NCBI GenBank assembly: GCA_022266195.1
Contig: WHVY01000001.1
Location: forward strand, 18,662,001 to 18,726,000
Source: Tetranychus cinnabarinus
Lineage: Eukaryota; Arthropoda; Arachnida; Trombidiformes; Tetranychidae
Direction: 5' to 3'
DNA length: 64,000 bases
Of this stretch, positions 47,847-60,400 are shown in pieces. The translations under genes and the position numbers were made by a program. Within the stretch, counting starts at the first letter, position 1. The number at the start of each line of letters is the position of its first letter. The notes below the pieces were generated by a model. That model was given only the letters and a program-made list of their open reading frames with translations. It made no database searches and had not been told where the DNA came from.

Positions 47847-48712
47847 CTTTCATCGACAATTGTTTGAGTGAAGCCAAATATCAGCTATTTTGCCCTGATT
47901 ATTAAATTTATCAATTTGTATTTTTTATTATTAAGAAATGGATACAATTTTTCGTCAATATTACTTTTTTCAGGTTGAAATGAAGTTTATTACGTTGTAC
48001 TACAGAGCTACGAAATATCCTAATGGCTCTCGACAATTTTAAATATTTTTACCCTTTGATTGCGAATAAATCAGCCTTTGTGTACATTAACCAACGTGAA
48101 GTGATACATTGTCTTCTACATTTAAATCTCTCATTAAGATATGAGTCTTTCATTAATATCAACATTGAATAATCTTAATTGCTTGAAAACGGTTAAAATG
48201 TAAATATTGAACTACAAGTGATTTCCAAAGGCGATTATATTATATCTTTGTAATAAAAAACCCTACCAAGGTTGAATGTGAAACGTTGTGACTTATTTTT
48301 TCATATAAGTATAGACTATTGAATAAAACCAGAGATTCTTGTGCAATGAATAGCTTCGATTCACAATTATTTCTATCCACAAACTAATTCTTGAATATTT
48401 GAGACTATCGAGTGATTTACTCTTTTAATAATTTCATTTTTAATTTTTACATTTATAACACACATTGTAAAATAAAATTGCTATGAATAATTTACTTCAA
48501 CTTTGCCTTTCTTCACCAAATATGATCAAACAAGGTGGGGATGCTGATGGAGTTAAAGCAAAAACTGTTTCATGAAATTTTCATTGCCTACAACTCACTG
48601 TTTTATTGAATCAGCAATTAACATTTGATTGAATGCATTAGCTACTTAGTGATCATTTAGTTGGGACTTTAAACTGTTTTAAGATACATTCAAATAAATT
48701 CATACTTACATC
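47847..48712. other. Intergenic region before the SLC18B1-like gene
   Basis: AT-rich with short chance frames only; an AATAAA near 48252 could serve the 221-aa gene. No other gene seen. Confidence 0.5.
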
Positions 48713-50619
48713 ATGACCACTACTGTTACAATGGAACCAGCTACAAATGGTGATTGTGATGTAAACAAACAAAAAGCTGGTTCCTCGACTTTAACCCCGA
48801 GAGGTGAAATTGTGTTCATTTTGGCTCTTTTTTACGGTAGCTCAGCCAATTTTACTGCATGCTACTCAGCTATGGCCCAGCAATTTCCAAAAAAAACAGC
48901 ATTTGTTTTTGTGAGTTACAATGTTTTTCATTCTTGCATGTATTTTGATTGAAGCTTTCTTGAAACTCAAAAATTACCTGATCACACATTTTCACAGTGT
49001 TTCAATTTCAATTTCTCGAGCGAAACTCGATAAATTTACACTATTATCAAGCAATAGCTAATCAAGCCCAATACTTGAATTGAAACTTGTACAATAGTTG
49101 CAGCAGAAAATGTTAGCTAAACAATGATTAGATCTAGACTGAAATCTCTTCGAAGCTTTTCAAGCAAACAACCAAATATGAATTTGATTGAAATTTTTAC
49201 AAAAATCGACATAATACTAATCATTTATGACGATTTAATGAATAAATTAGGGTATTCTTGAAGTCGCCTTTGCTCTTGGATCAATATTAGGCCCAACTTT
49301 TGGCGGTATACTTTATCAAGTTAAAGGTTACTCATTTCCATTCTTGGTTCTTGGATCTATCCTTTTTTCAGCAAGTTTTATCAATCGCCTCTGTTCACCA
49401 AAAATTGGTAAGTTTTACAATTGCTAGCCTAATATATCTTCCTTGCGTTAACTTTTCTGCCTCATTCAATACAAAATTTGTATTACAAAGGGTTCAGTAC
49501 TTCAATTCGAGTGAGAATTCTGAAGTTCAATTTTTGGATGCAGATGCCCTTTTTATGAGCATAAAATATAACCAGAGATCTAATAGTACCTAATAACTAA
49601 TACATTTCATGTCTACTTCGACTAAGCACGATTTTACATGATTCAATACATTGGTTGACAAACGACTATTTCACAATGAAATATCTTCAACTTTATCCCT
49701 TCATTCAGTATCAAAATTAATTATTCAGTCTAAATATCTTTCTATTGCATGTCTTTTCTTATTTTCATCTACTTTTCAAGATACACCTGAAGCAAGACAG
49801 CCAGTTGCTTTAAGAACATTCTTGGCTGATTTGGATACCATTGTTGACCTTTTGGGTATTATTGTTGGTTTCACAGATTTGGGTTTACTAAATGTTTTAT
49901 TAGAGCCTCATTTACGAAGCTTTAACCTAACACCCTTCTATTTGGGTCTATTTTTCATATGCGAAGGTTCAGCATATGCAATTTCTAGTCCCATAATTGG
50001 ATGGATTGTCGATCATGGAGTAAGTTCAATTTTCTAGCTATTATCTTTTACCAATCTCCGTTTAATCCTGTTGATTAGGTTCCTCCTAAAGTGGTCAACC
50101 TCTTTTGCTGTTTCATCTCTTTGGTTGGTGGATTATTTATTGGACCACTTCCCATAATGAATATCGAACCGCAAGTTTGGATGATTATTCCTTCTCTGGT
50201 TTTTCTCGGAATCGGTGAAGCTGGTCTAACCTTGTGTGGGTTCATGTCTATTAAAAAAGAAACAATCACACGAAGAGGTTTTCTTGAAAACATTGAAACT
50301 TATGGTTTAATCACGAGTACATTTTTATCATGTACCAGTGCTGGGTAATTAATTAACAGAGTGATATTGCACTGATTAAAAGCTTGTTTTCATTAGGTTC
50401 GCAATTGGCCCTTCGATTGGAGGTTTAATGATGGAAGCGACCGGGACTCGAGGTACCACTTCATTAATTGTTGGATTAAACATTTTCATGGTAAATTACC
50501 AGTCATTATTAATAGTTTAGAGAGCAAAGGAATTGATTATGATTTTCTTGTTTTAATTTCAGATCATTCTCCTAACCTTCAACCTTATTCGCCGATCCCG
50601 CCAAAAGTCATGCAAATAG
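48713..50619 (+). CDS. SLC18B1-like major facilitator transporter lacking TM2-TM4, 336 aa
   Basis: Exons 48713-48910, 49251-49407, 49781-50019, 50079-50344, 50397-50490 and 50563-50619; 1,011 nt, phases consistent. Exon 1 gives a cytosolic tail plus TM1 (LTPRGEIVFILALFYGSSAN...FPKK). Exon 2 begins with the TM5-TM6 signature (GILEVAFALGSILGPTFGG, YSFPFLVLG). TM7-TM12 follow (LLEPHLRSFNLTPFYLGLFF in the second half; SAGFAIGPSIGGLMM in TM11). Family members have 12 segments and about 450-500 residues and export polyamines or monoamines by proton exchange. Here TM2-TM4 have no coding sequence in the 340-bp intron 1, where both flanking phases are 0. This could be an in-frame exon loss, an unusual minimal transporter, or a young pseudogene. 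The open frame through all six exons favours expression. The name rests on family motifs. Confidence 0.82.
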
Positions 50620-50686
50620 TTGCGCGAAACTTGCTTTAATGGCACGAATCAAATCTCACCGACTCGAGCAGCATCAACCAAACATC

Positions 50687-50692
50687 AATAAA
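50687..50692 (+). terminator. Polyadenylation signal of the transporter (AATAAA)
   Basis: AATAAA 68 bases after the stop codon of the SLC18B1-like gene. Confidence 0.55.
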
Positions 50693-51675
50693 ATAATTCA
50701 TAAATGAAATTTAAAACTCTTTTCTCTGTTTACAGTTTTTTATTTATGTAAACAAGCTGAGCCACGATCATGACTGATCGTAAATTTCTTTTCACTGAAT
50801 ACAAAAAATCCAATCCACATTTAAAGACTCTTATTGATGAAAAACCATTGTCAATGAGAAAAATAAAATAAAATTTGGTTCAACAGTTGAGGCAACATAT
50901 TTTTTATCTAACTCTTTGCTCGAAAAATGGTTTTACATATCCTTCTAATTTAACAATAAAACATCAACCTGAACAACCAAAACATTTTTCCCCCAAAGTC
51001 AATTGTAAAAGATACGGATTCTGCATTTTTTCCCCTACCCTGTTTAAACGCTGATTTCTCAGGTACCTGAATTCCGAGGAAGTTCAGACTATTTTTCGTG
51101 GATGTAGTTTAATCATGGCTTTCAGGTTGTAAAAAAATTTTCTTTAGAATCCTTTTAGTTTGGCCACAATCTTTACGCAAAAATTTCATGTTTTGACTTT
51201 ATATATGGTATAGATTCATATCTGAATATATTGAATCTTTTGATTGAACATTGATTAAATAATTTCCGATTCTTGTTTAAACTAAGCTTCTTTGTTTCAA
51301 TTTAGTCTTTAATTTGCTTTCACTAATTTTTCATTTAATTTAAAATCTAAGTTAACAAATATTACCGTCGATTGTGATTTACTTGCAGAAACAATTTCTA
51401 TTCATAGTTAATAGGCGTTTGCATTTATCTGAAATTCAATCGCCTAACCACTAGTCAGTAGCAAAGTTTGATATCAATTATCGCATGAAATGTTGATTTC
51501 TTTTGTTCATACCGATACGTATTGAGAAAAGAAACAATTGAATATCATTTTAATTCATTATCAAAGATCATAAAAATAAAGTTGAGGAAAAGCAGCCTTT
51601 TCAATTCACACTAAAACATTGGGTGCAACTCTTTGTAATTACATTGTCACCAGTTTTAAGAAATATTAGACAAAA
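50693..51675. other. Intergenic region before the DM9 gene
   Basis: About 1 kb, AT-rich, no gene seen. Should contain the promoter of the DM9 gene. Confidence 0.5.
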
Positions 51676-52430
51676 ATGGAGTTTAATTTAACTCGAAAAC
51701 AAATTGTCGGAATTTTTGCGGCGTCTTTTCTCGTTATATCTATTTGCGTCGGAATTATCGTGACAGTCAGTAAACCATCACAAGTAAATTATTTCAATAA
51801 ATGTAAGTATTTTTACTTCTGAAATTATTTTTTTGGAAATTTCCATTTTTACTTGTTCTAATACTGATCTGGCTATTTTATTATTTCCACTTTCCCTTGG
51901 CATTGAAACACGCGAATTTTATTCAAATGATTAACCTTGCAATGACAGATAAACTTTTATCCAGTCAGAATATTCCGAAATGGGTTACATATAAGGAAGA
52001 TACTGAACTTATTGATGCAGTTTTAGCCGGACAAGTTGCTGGTACAAATGAAAATATTTACGTTTGTCGAGCTCAACATGAGGTGTGGATGGACAATGCT
52101 GACTACGAGCCGATTCCTGGAACATTTATCCCGAGCAAAAGACAGTGCGTCGTTCATCATGGTGAAAATGCCTATCAATATTCCAGATTCGAAATATTGA
52201 CGATGAAAGATCAATCATCTTTAATTTGGACAAGAGAGTCTCAAGATAATGAACCTTCAGGTGCTTTAATCGGTGGTTATACAGGATTTTACAATGAAGT
52301 GCCCATTGTAAGGACTTATTACGATGATGAAGTTGCCATTGGTAAAGTTCATAAATCCTATGCGACGTATAAAGTGAACGGAATCGTCGATGAATATGAA
52401 GTTCTCTGCATGAAGGACATTTCATTATAA
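51676..52430 (+). CDS. Membrane-anchored DM9/DUF3421 repeat protein, 202 aa
   Basis: Exons 51676-51802 and 51949-52430, joined in phase 1 (T|AT, Tyr). Residues 1-9 are cytosolic and basic. Residues 10-31 form one hydrophobic segment (IVGIFAASFLVISICVGIIV), best read as a signal anchor because no cleavage site is evident. The rest has two DM9 repeats, about 53-118 and 124-198. Their motifs are PKWV, AVLAGQ, IYVCRAQHE, PGTFIPSKRQCVVHHG and FEIL in the first, and GALIGGYTG, IVRTYYDDE, IGKVHKSYATYKVNG and YEVL in the second. DM9 proteins act as mannose-binding recognition proteins in some invertebrates and respond to infection in mosquitoes. Most are soluble, so a membrane anchor is notable. Ligand unknown. 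Confidence 0.87.
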
Positions 52431-52524
52431 AGACTTGAATTTTGAATTTCAACCTCGATTCTGTATACAAGAACAAAGTTATAATGCAATTTATTCGTTT
52501 TTCAATATTTCCAATAATGTAACG

Positions 52525-52530
52525 AATAAA
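52525..52530 (+). terminator. Polyadenylation signal of the DM9 gene (AATAAA)
   Basis: AATAAA 95 bases after the DM9 stop codon. Confidence 0.5.
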
Positions 52531-52951
52531 AGTTGCGAGCATCAAAATTGGACATTTCATTTCAATGATGACTGTTGAGTGAATGTCAATTATGAATCAA
52601 TATTTTTAACCCTTGTCAGATTATTCAGTTGTTCATCTCAAAACAATAAAAGTTGATAACTATTTCATTGATGCTATCTTTATAAGTTGTATTGTTTTGA
52701 GTTTCAAATAAAATTAATTACAATCAGAATTAAATTGTACTGTATCGATCATTTGAAACATTTCCAGTAAGTTCATTTTTCAACTTCGATGAAGAAAAAT
52801 TGGGTTTTTTATTTCCATCTATTAATAGTTCAGTTCATTCTGTATTAATAAACCCTATTGAATTTATGGCTTTGCTGCTAAAATCAGTTTGTAAACCGTT
52901 TGATAAGCTATTAATAAAGTGTAATAAAGTAAATTTAATTTTTTGTTATTA

Positions 52952-52957
52952 TTTATT
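52952..52957 (-). terminator. Polyadenylation signal of the 442-aa secreted protein (AATAAA on minus)
   Basis: Minus-strand AATAAA about 42 bases past the stop codon. It faces the 3' end of the DM9 gene in a convergent arrangement. Confidence 0.5.
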
Positions 52958-52998
52958 TTTGTCAGTGAAAATAAAACTTTAAAATGAAGTTTTTTCTT

Positions 52999-54413
52999 CT
53001 AAAATTTCATATTGTCAATGTTTCTTTGCAACTTTTTGGACAAAGATGAGAATAGACTTTCGACTGGCTCCAAGGTTTTGTATGTTTGAATGCTCAACCT
53101 GTTGGCTCTGGCTTTGTTGACTGATGTCAATGATTCAAATCGCTGTTTGATAACGTTCATTTCATTTTCAAAAGTGTAGATGCTGTTTTGAATGTCTTGA
53201 ACAAGACCACGAACAAAGTTGTCCAAAGCTATTTGATTCTCGGAATGAGCGATGAACAAATTTTCATCCAACTGCAGAGACCTTTCATCAAGATGGTTGA
53301 CAATTTTTTCCCGATCAACGGCCATCAAGTCGGTATCCAAATGATGTCGAAGCTGAGCCACAGTTGTATCAATCAGCTCTTGGAATGTGTTGGCTTCTTG
53401 GGCCAATCTGTTTGACACTGAATTGTTGGTCATTTGTACTTCAGTGATGAGCTGACTCAAACTTGATTTGGATTCCAGGTTGACTGCATCAATCTGTCCA
53501 TTGATTCTCAATCGATCATTATCAATGTTGTAATAATGGTTTTGGAAAAGCTTCTGAATGGTAGATTTACTGTCCTTGATCTTGTTTCGAGCAGAGCTGA
53601 CCATGGTTTCAAGGGAAGCTTGCATGCTTGTCTTACGCTCAACACTTCGTGCCCCTTCAGCATTGATATTAATGTCATCCCTCCATCTATTTATTTGCTC
53701 CTCCATTTTCACGAGATTATCTTCAATGTTATTACCAGTAGCCAAAGCCTCTTTCAATAAGGTGACCTGTTGTTGAAGCAGTCCCTTGCTATGATTGACA
53801 TCGGAAGTTCGCATAACAACCTCTTCGGTAGACACTTTGTTTCTGATTGAAACCTTGAATGCATTCCATTGAGATAATAGTGGAGTCAAAGTGTTTTGAA
53901 TGTGTTCAAACATTGATGCCTGCCAATCAGCAATTCGAACCGAAAGACTGCCCAAAGAATGGTCAATAGACATGCGAAAGTCAGAGTATTCATGAGATAT
54001 TTCAGGTGCATCAGAAAGTGAACCGATTTCAGTAGATCTTGAAGTTGCTTGAACCAACTCAACAGCATTTGATGGCGGTGTTGGCTGTGGTTGTTCGGGC
54101 TGAGGTGGTGCTGGTTGTGGTTGCTCTGGTACTGGTGCTGGGGCTGGTTGTTCTGGTGCTGGCTGTACAGGTGCTGGCTGCTCGGGCGCTGGTTGCTCGG
54201 GTACCGGTGCTGGCTGTTCTGGTACTGGTGCTGGTTGTTCGGGCGCAGGCTGTTCTGGCGGTACTTCACCCTCGGTCCATACAGAAGAAACGGATAAAAC
54301 TTTAGATAAATGAGAAATTGAATATTTAGATTTCAAATTTCGAGTTAAATTATCTCTTCATATTTACTGTGTAACCAATACTTACCTAAAATAAAAATTG
54401 CAAAAAGCTTCAT
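52999..54413 (-). CDS. 442-aa secreted Pro/Gln/Glu-repeat and helical protein
   Basis: Two exons on the minus strand: 54413-54386 (MKLFAIFIL plus one base) and 54299-52999. The intron, which lies inside the signal-peptide coding region, joins in phase 1 to give MKLFAIFILGVLSVSSVWT. After the predicted cleavage near residue 19 comes a region (about 23-90) of repeated EQPAP, PVPEQPAP and PQPEQPQP units. The following ~340 residues are almost wholly helical, with heptad-like spacing of Leu/Ile/Val and many Gln, Asn and Ser. The whole protein has no cysteine and no membrane segment after the signal. It may be an extracellular fibre-like, salivary or matrix protein; no domain is recognised. The intact frame and clean splice sites support a real gene. 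Confidence 0.87.
54060..54262 (-). repeat. Coding minisatellite (PAPVPEQ units)
   Basis: Short tandem units such as GCTGGTTGTTCTGGTACTGG (plus strand) in variant 9-21-base forms encode the Pro-Ala/Val-Pro-Glu-Gln array of the secreted protein. It is much more GC-rich than its surroundings and likely varies in length between individuals. Confidence 0.85.
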
Positions 54414-57400
54414 CTTTAATTTTGACTAATTATGAGAAACTCGGAAAATGAAATGATTATTCCAAGCTATTGTCATGAAATGAAGCTTTATTGTATTTAA
54501 TCATGAGATGTTGTTTTTTGCGTTTGGACAAAAGATTACAATTGTAATGTGATGATCAATGTGCAATTTGATTGTTAAAAGTACAGTCGAAACAATTTGA
54601 TTTTCTTCTGCTTAGAGGCTACTTTATTAATGTTTGCCATTGTTACCAAAATCATTTGCAGAATATTGTTCCGATGCTTGTTGAAAAGTTGAAGTTTAAT
54701 CCTTTATTTGGTATCAAATTGTAATATTAATTCATTAACACGTCCCATGGAAGTTAAACAATTGGTTAAAAACTGATTAGATTTTGTCTAACTTGTAAGA
54801 ATTGGTTTATTATAACATAAAATCTTATTATATTTTGCTTGGTAACAGTTATCAAGTTGATTGGATAACCTATCTGTTGATTGTGATGAATATTTCATTC
54901 CCAGTGCATAAAGTCTTCTTGGAAAGATATAAATCAACTGCAATGACTAAAACTTTTGAACCGAAACATCAAATTTTCTTAAATTACTTTAATTTTGTCA
55001 ATTTAACTCCATTCAAGTTTTTGATAATTCACAACCTTACTGATAAGAGATGGCGCTAAGGCATTGTACAATTTTGATCTAACCCAAGAAAATAGTAAAT
55101 ATTTTCCTCACCAGATGCCATTTGCTGTTCACGTTTTTCAGCATAAAATGATAAATGAATTAAAAATTAAACAATTTTATTTATATTAATTTAGTAAAAT
55201 TTGAAGCTCTTAAAGCCTAATATTTATTCAGAAAGAGTTCAAAAAGGAATTTTTCCATCTTTTCGATTAGTCAATCTAGTAAAAGTTAGTAGCTATTTTA
55301 GTCCAAAAGTATCAAAGGTATTACAACCCACTATTTGAGCTTGTATTGAAAATATATTCAGGGAACGAAAGTGATCTTGTTTGGATCAACTAGAAAATCA
55401 ATTAACTGATCGTGGACAAATTTGAATGAAAATTAGTTGAATCGAGTAAATTTCTAACTTTTGGGAAAGTAATTTGCTTTTAGGGCGTTTTTATCATTCA
55501 ACATTTTCTCATCGTTTGTGTTCATAATCAAATGTTATACAATAATAAGTGCTGGAAGTTTCCCTACCTCAGGTGATCTTTTCGATTCGAAGAATCATAT
55601 TTTAGATTTGAAGTTATTCACAGCTATTTGTTCATTGACCTCTATTTCGGTCTTAAGATCATTTTCTGGAAGCATCCATTTGTTGAGCGTTGTTTAAAAT
55701 CGATGCCATTTGTCTAAATCAATTGCATATTAAAGCATTTCTCAGTTGATTAGGTTTTGGGTGAACTCATAAAGCTTTTGAATGTTGTTTCTTGTGGATT
55801 TAAAACAATTTTAAGCTCAATCGTAAGTGATTTTAAATGTGTCATTTTAAGCTTTAATTTGATGCTAACAATGAATCCTGTGTTCAAAGTGTTCAACAGA
55901 GATTAATGCTCAATAAGGTAAACCTTTGTAAAGATTGAAGATAAATGTAATTACTAGTTGATTAAATAAGACACAAGTTTAGGTTGAGACAAAAGTAGAA
56001 TGGAAATGGCAACGAAAATGAGACAATTTGCAACTTTTGCCTGTAAATTGGATTCACCTTTAGTTGATGAACAACATCATTATTTATTTGTCATTTATTT
56101 ACAGAGAAAAGAAGGTGAAAAAAAGAGCATCATGATAATGGTAAAATTGAATGATAAAACTGAATAGTTGAACCAGTTTGTTTATCATTATCGTGGTTGA
56201 TCTGGTAAAGTACAGAAAAGATGTGATTTAAGTGGAAGGCGAACAGAAGCAAAAGAAGATAAATGGTGAAAATGGCGATCAAGATGATGATTTGACACGT
56301 TTACTGTCATAATAATGTTGCCTTGGAAAAGGATTGTTAGCCAGGATTTTGCTCACTCCCATTGCTGGACAGGGTAAAGTGTAAAGTTGATGATGATAAA
56401 CTTGAAAGGAGATTGAAGAGGAAAAAAATCAACAAACAAAATCAATGATAACAATAACAGCAAGAGTAGCAACATTGAGTGATGTGGTTTTGCTTTGAGA
56501 GGTTAAAAAGTAAACAAAATTTTGACTGGAAAAACTGAAGAGATGAAGAAAAAAGATGACAAATTGAAGGAACCAGCAAAATTTGAGTTTTGTTTTTGCC
56601 TCTTTTCTTTGCTCTTTAACAGCAAACTATGCATAAATGGTGATAATGAGGTTGGCTATTTACATTTATGCCATGTTTCAAGGCAACAAGAAAGTTATTC
56701 AAAGTGAAACATTACAATGAACTTGACAATAAAAGGTGTTTTTGCAATCAGTAAAGTTAGAAGGTTCAAGGTAGCATGAGTGGGATCAAAAGATTGGGTG
56801 AAAATCAGAGTTTCATTCCCTGTGATTAAAGCGAATGCTAAACAAATGATTTGTAAATAAATGTTGAAAATGTTGATTCGCCAAAGTATCTATTCGTCAT
56901 TGGATTTTGCATTATTTTTACAAAAGATTCATAGCAATTCAAACAGCTTCGAATCATTACTTACCAGTTCAATGATTTGCAATTTAATTTTGAGAAATTT
57001 TTATTTTATTTTGTCGTTTGGATCTGAGTTTAGATAATCGTCGAGCTTATTGCTGTTCAGAGTCAACATTGAATATCGATTGTTATTGCAACAAAAGTTT
57101 TACTCAAGTGAAAATTGTTTCTGACCAGTTTCATTGATTCAGAGTCTTTTCGATTACATCTGATTTGGAAGTTTTATTTCACTTTTTATGGATCATTTCA
57201 AGAAATCGTTAATCTTTAATTTCTTCGTTATTTTCTGCTGAAAATCGAGTTACATAAAGAACTTGATTGATCATAATAGCGATGATTAGAGTTGCTTTGA
57301 TTGTTATGAACGGGCATTCCTTTGCCTGTTATGAGAGCCAATAAGGTTTTCAAGTTTAGTCGAGAAAAGTTTAACCATAATTTGCTTAAAAAGATGAATT

Positions 57401-60400
57401 TGACTTTTTCAAAGCAACAAGATTAGGCGCGTCTTTTTGCTTTAACTTGACCAAAAATGATGACAAAATATTTGGACAATTTGTAGGTTTAAGAAACAGT
57501 TTTGTCTCGTTTGTTATTTTTGTTGTTTGTTAAATTTTTTTGCTGCCAATTTGATTGTCCAACAGGTAAACCTGGCCAAAAGGACAAAAGCAGAAATTAC
57601 CTTAAAACTAGCCTTTTGTGACCATTTGTCTCTCAACCTTGATCCAAGGTAATTGAGACTAATAGTCTTAAATCCTTTATCTGTGCAAAGTTATACTCTA
57701 ACTGTGTTATCCATCTCAACACAAGAAAATAATATCTTTTCAAATTTTTATCTCTTTGGTTCCATTTTTTAGTTCATTTTTGTCTTGCAAATTCTTTGTC
57801 AAAATGATAATTGCCACTGGCTTTACCATTGGAATCAGAGGAAAATTGGTTAAATAATTGTCGCTTGACAGTTTCAATTGATTCAAGAAAAGAAGAAGAA
57901 AAAGAAAATATTTAAATCTCGTTTCCAGAAATTGGTGCAAAAAACATTGAACAATTGAACTTCAATCTGTCCAACATGAAGACAGTCATTAAATTGAACA
58001 TAAAAAAAGGGATAAAAAGAGTTGAGATTCACATAAAACTGTCAATAATCTGAATCAAGGTGAAGCACCAGATTGGGTTGCAATCACTTCATTAGTTGAT
58101 CACATTAACCAAAAATGAAAAATGATGCGTTACAAGTAATCAACTTGAAATTTCTTTTCTTGTTCACCTTCTTTTATTCCAGGTTAACCTTTTAAGTGCA
58201 AATTCTGGTCTTGATCAACATTATTTTCAAACTTAATCACATTGAATTGTAAACAGTATGAAGAAGAAGAAGAACAAGATTCAAACTGTTTTCACTCTGC
58301 CATCATTATGATCATCAAATTTACCTCTTGATATTAAATAGCTTACCAATGATTTACCCAAACAACAACCTGTTTAATAAACCATCAATTGTATTGATTT
58401 TTTTCTCTTCTTCTTCTTCTTCTTCTTCTTTCTTCATCAATGCCACATTTGACAATAGATTTACACCTTATTGTGTCTAAATATGATCAACAAGACCATC
58501 TTAAGATCACATCATCATCATAATCATCATCATTTGCCCAAACCATTTAATCTAAACTTTGCCTCTTCTTCAACATTTAACAATAAAAGTCAATCTCACG
58601 ATGCAATAAACAACAGCAACAACAAACCCATCAAAATGGATTCATCTTTTCACTTTGATTTTTTTTTCATCATTATTACGATTCACCTTTCACCTTGCCT
58701 GTTTAACATTGATTAAGACATCAATTGAATTGCTAAAATATTAACTTTCCAATCAATCAGATTAAAAACTCACAAAACAATCAGTTTAAACAGATTTGCC
58801 AAGCAACAGGCAACAATCAATTTGAAACCATTAATTAATTACCTTTCATTCATCATCTTACAACTGATCATCATTCAATTAACATCAACTTTCAGACAAT
58901 CACAGATAAAAGCAAGCTTTAAAGCAAGAATCAAAAAATCTTTCAATTTATTGGAATAAAAAAAGTTTAGCTTTTTGGAAAATATTTTAATGATGAAAAT
59001 GCTCTGATAATTGGAATGCTTTTACATGGAAAATCTCGATTCAGTAACAAGTTAAAAGATGACACAGATGACGAGAAACAGATTATCAAGTTGATCATTG
59101 AATGGAATAAGTTTGCCTCGAAAAAGGTAATTCACTTTCTCATCATCATCTTCATCCTTATTGATCATTTTCATTCATGTTCCTCTTCTTGGCTCAATTA
59201 GTTTTGACAAGTAAATCGGAAATGAAAGGCCAACACTATTTATAACCTATCAACAACCTGGTTGGTGATAATGATGAAGATAAAGGAAAAGATGGAAAAG
59301 AGGAAAAAGATAAATTTCTATTCTTCCTTTTCATTTCATGTTGAACATGATGAGAGAGACAAATTGTGATCAAAGGAAAGACCAATTTTTATAGGCAAAA
59401 GTAATCAAGAATGGAGAAGCAAAGAAAAGTTCATGAAGAAAGCAATTATTCATGTTTGACATTCTGGTCAAGGTGGTGATTCGATGAGAGTAATCAAGAT
59501 GGTTATGATGATGAAGATGACAAAAGAAGAGGAAAAAGGTAATAATAGATGTTATTCAGAAATGATAACTTTTCCTTTTTCTCTTCTATTCTGTCGCTCA
59601 ACGGAAATTCATATTCGTTTATCCTCGCCAAATGGCTAATAACTCTCATCAAGACGACAACATCATTAGTTGAAATCACGCAAAGAACAGTCACAAATGG
59701 AATTGGAAAAAATGTGAAGTTTTTTTTCTTCTTCTTAACTTGATTAACCTTGATTAACAGGATAATGATTATGTTAACTGATTGTTCATTGTTGAGCACA
59801 ATTAACAATGTAAACATGGCGTTTAACTCAACCTTTTATTCACATTTTAATTGTCATTTAACAAGGTTCACCAAATGTGCAACAATTGTGATAATTTTCA
59901 ATTGTCATGCAATGCTCTCTGTCTAATGGCATCACTTGGAAATTACTTTTCATTCCCATGTGATTCAGTTTAATTCATTAATCAAGAACAGCCAATTTAA
60001 TTGTTCAATTTGCATTTTCATCTTTCAGTTGATTTTCTGCTTCAATCAACTTTCAATTTTAAGAATTACTTTTTTGATTCAATTTTGATACTCTGATGAT
60101 CAGCTTGAGAAGGTTTTAATATCCAAACCTTTGCACCTTTAATAATGAATTGACCGGAAATAATTTCAATTTTGATTCAATTCTTTTTATCCATTTTGAT
60201 CACAATGATAAGGTAACAATCATGTAATTTCAATTGTAATTGAGGAAAAGGTTGAAAGTAAATCAATCAATGAAAACAATTATTTGATTTACTCTTTGAA
60301 AATGGTAAACACGAGAAAACTCATCTTTACAATGAAAATGGTTGAATTAGACTGATGGTCAGATGAGTTCAGAATTGAGGTCAGAAATGGATTACATTGA

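Noticed and set aside
54039..54305. Plus-strand frames opposite the Pro-rich repeat
   Set aside because: Shadow frames of the minus-strand minisatellite, giving unnatural Val/Leu or Trp-rich runs.
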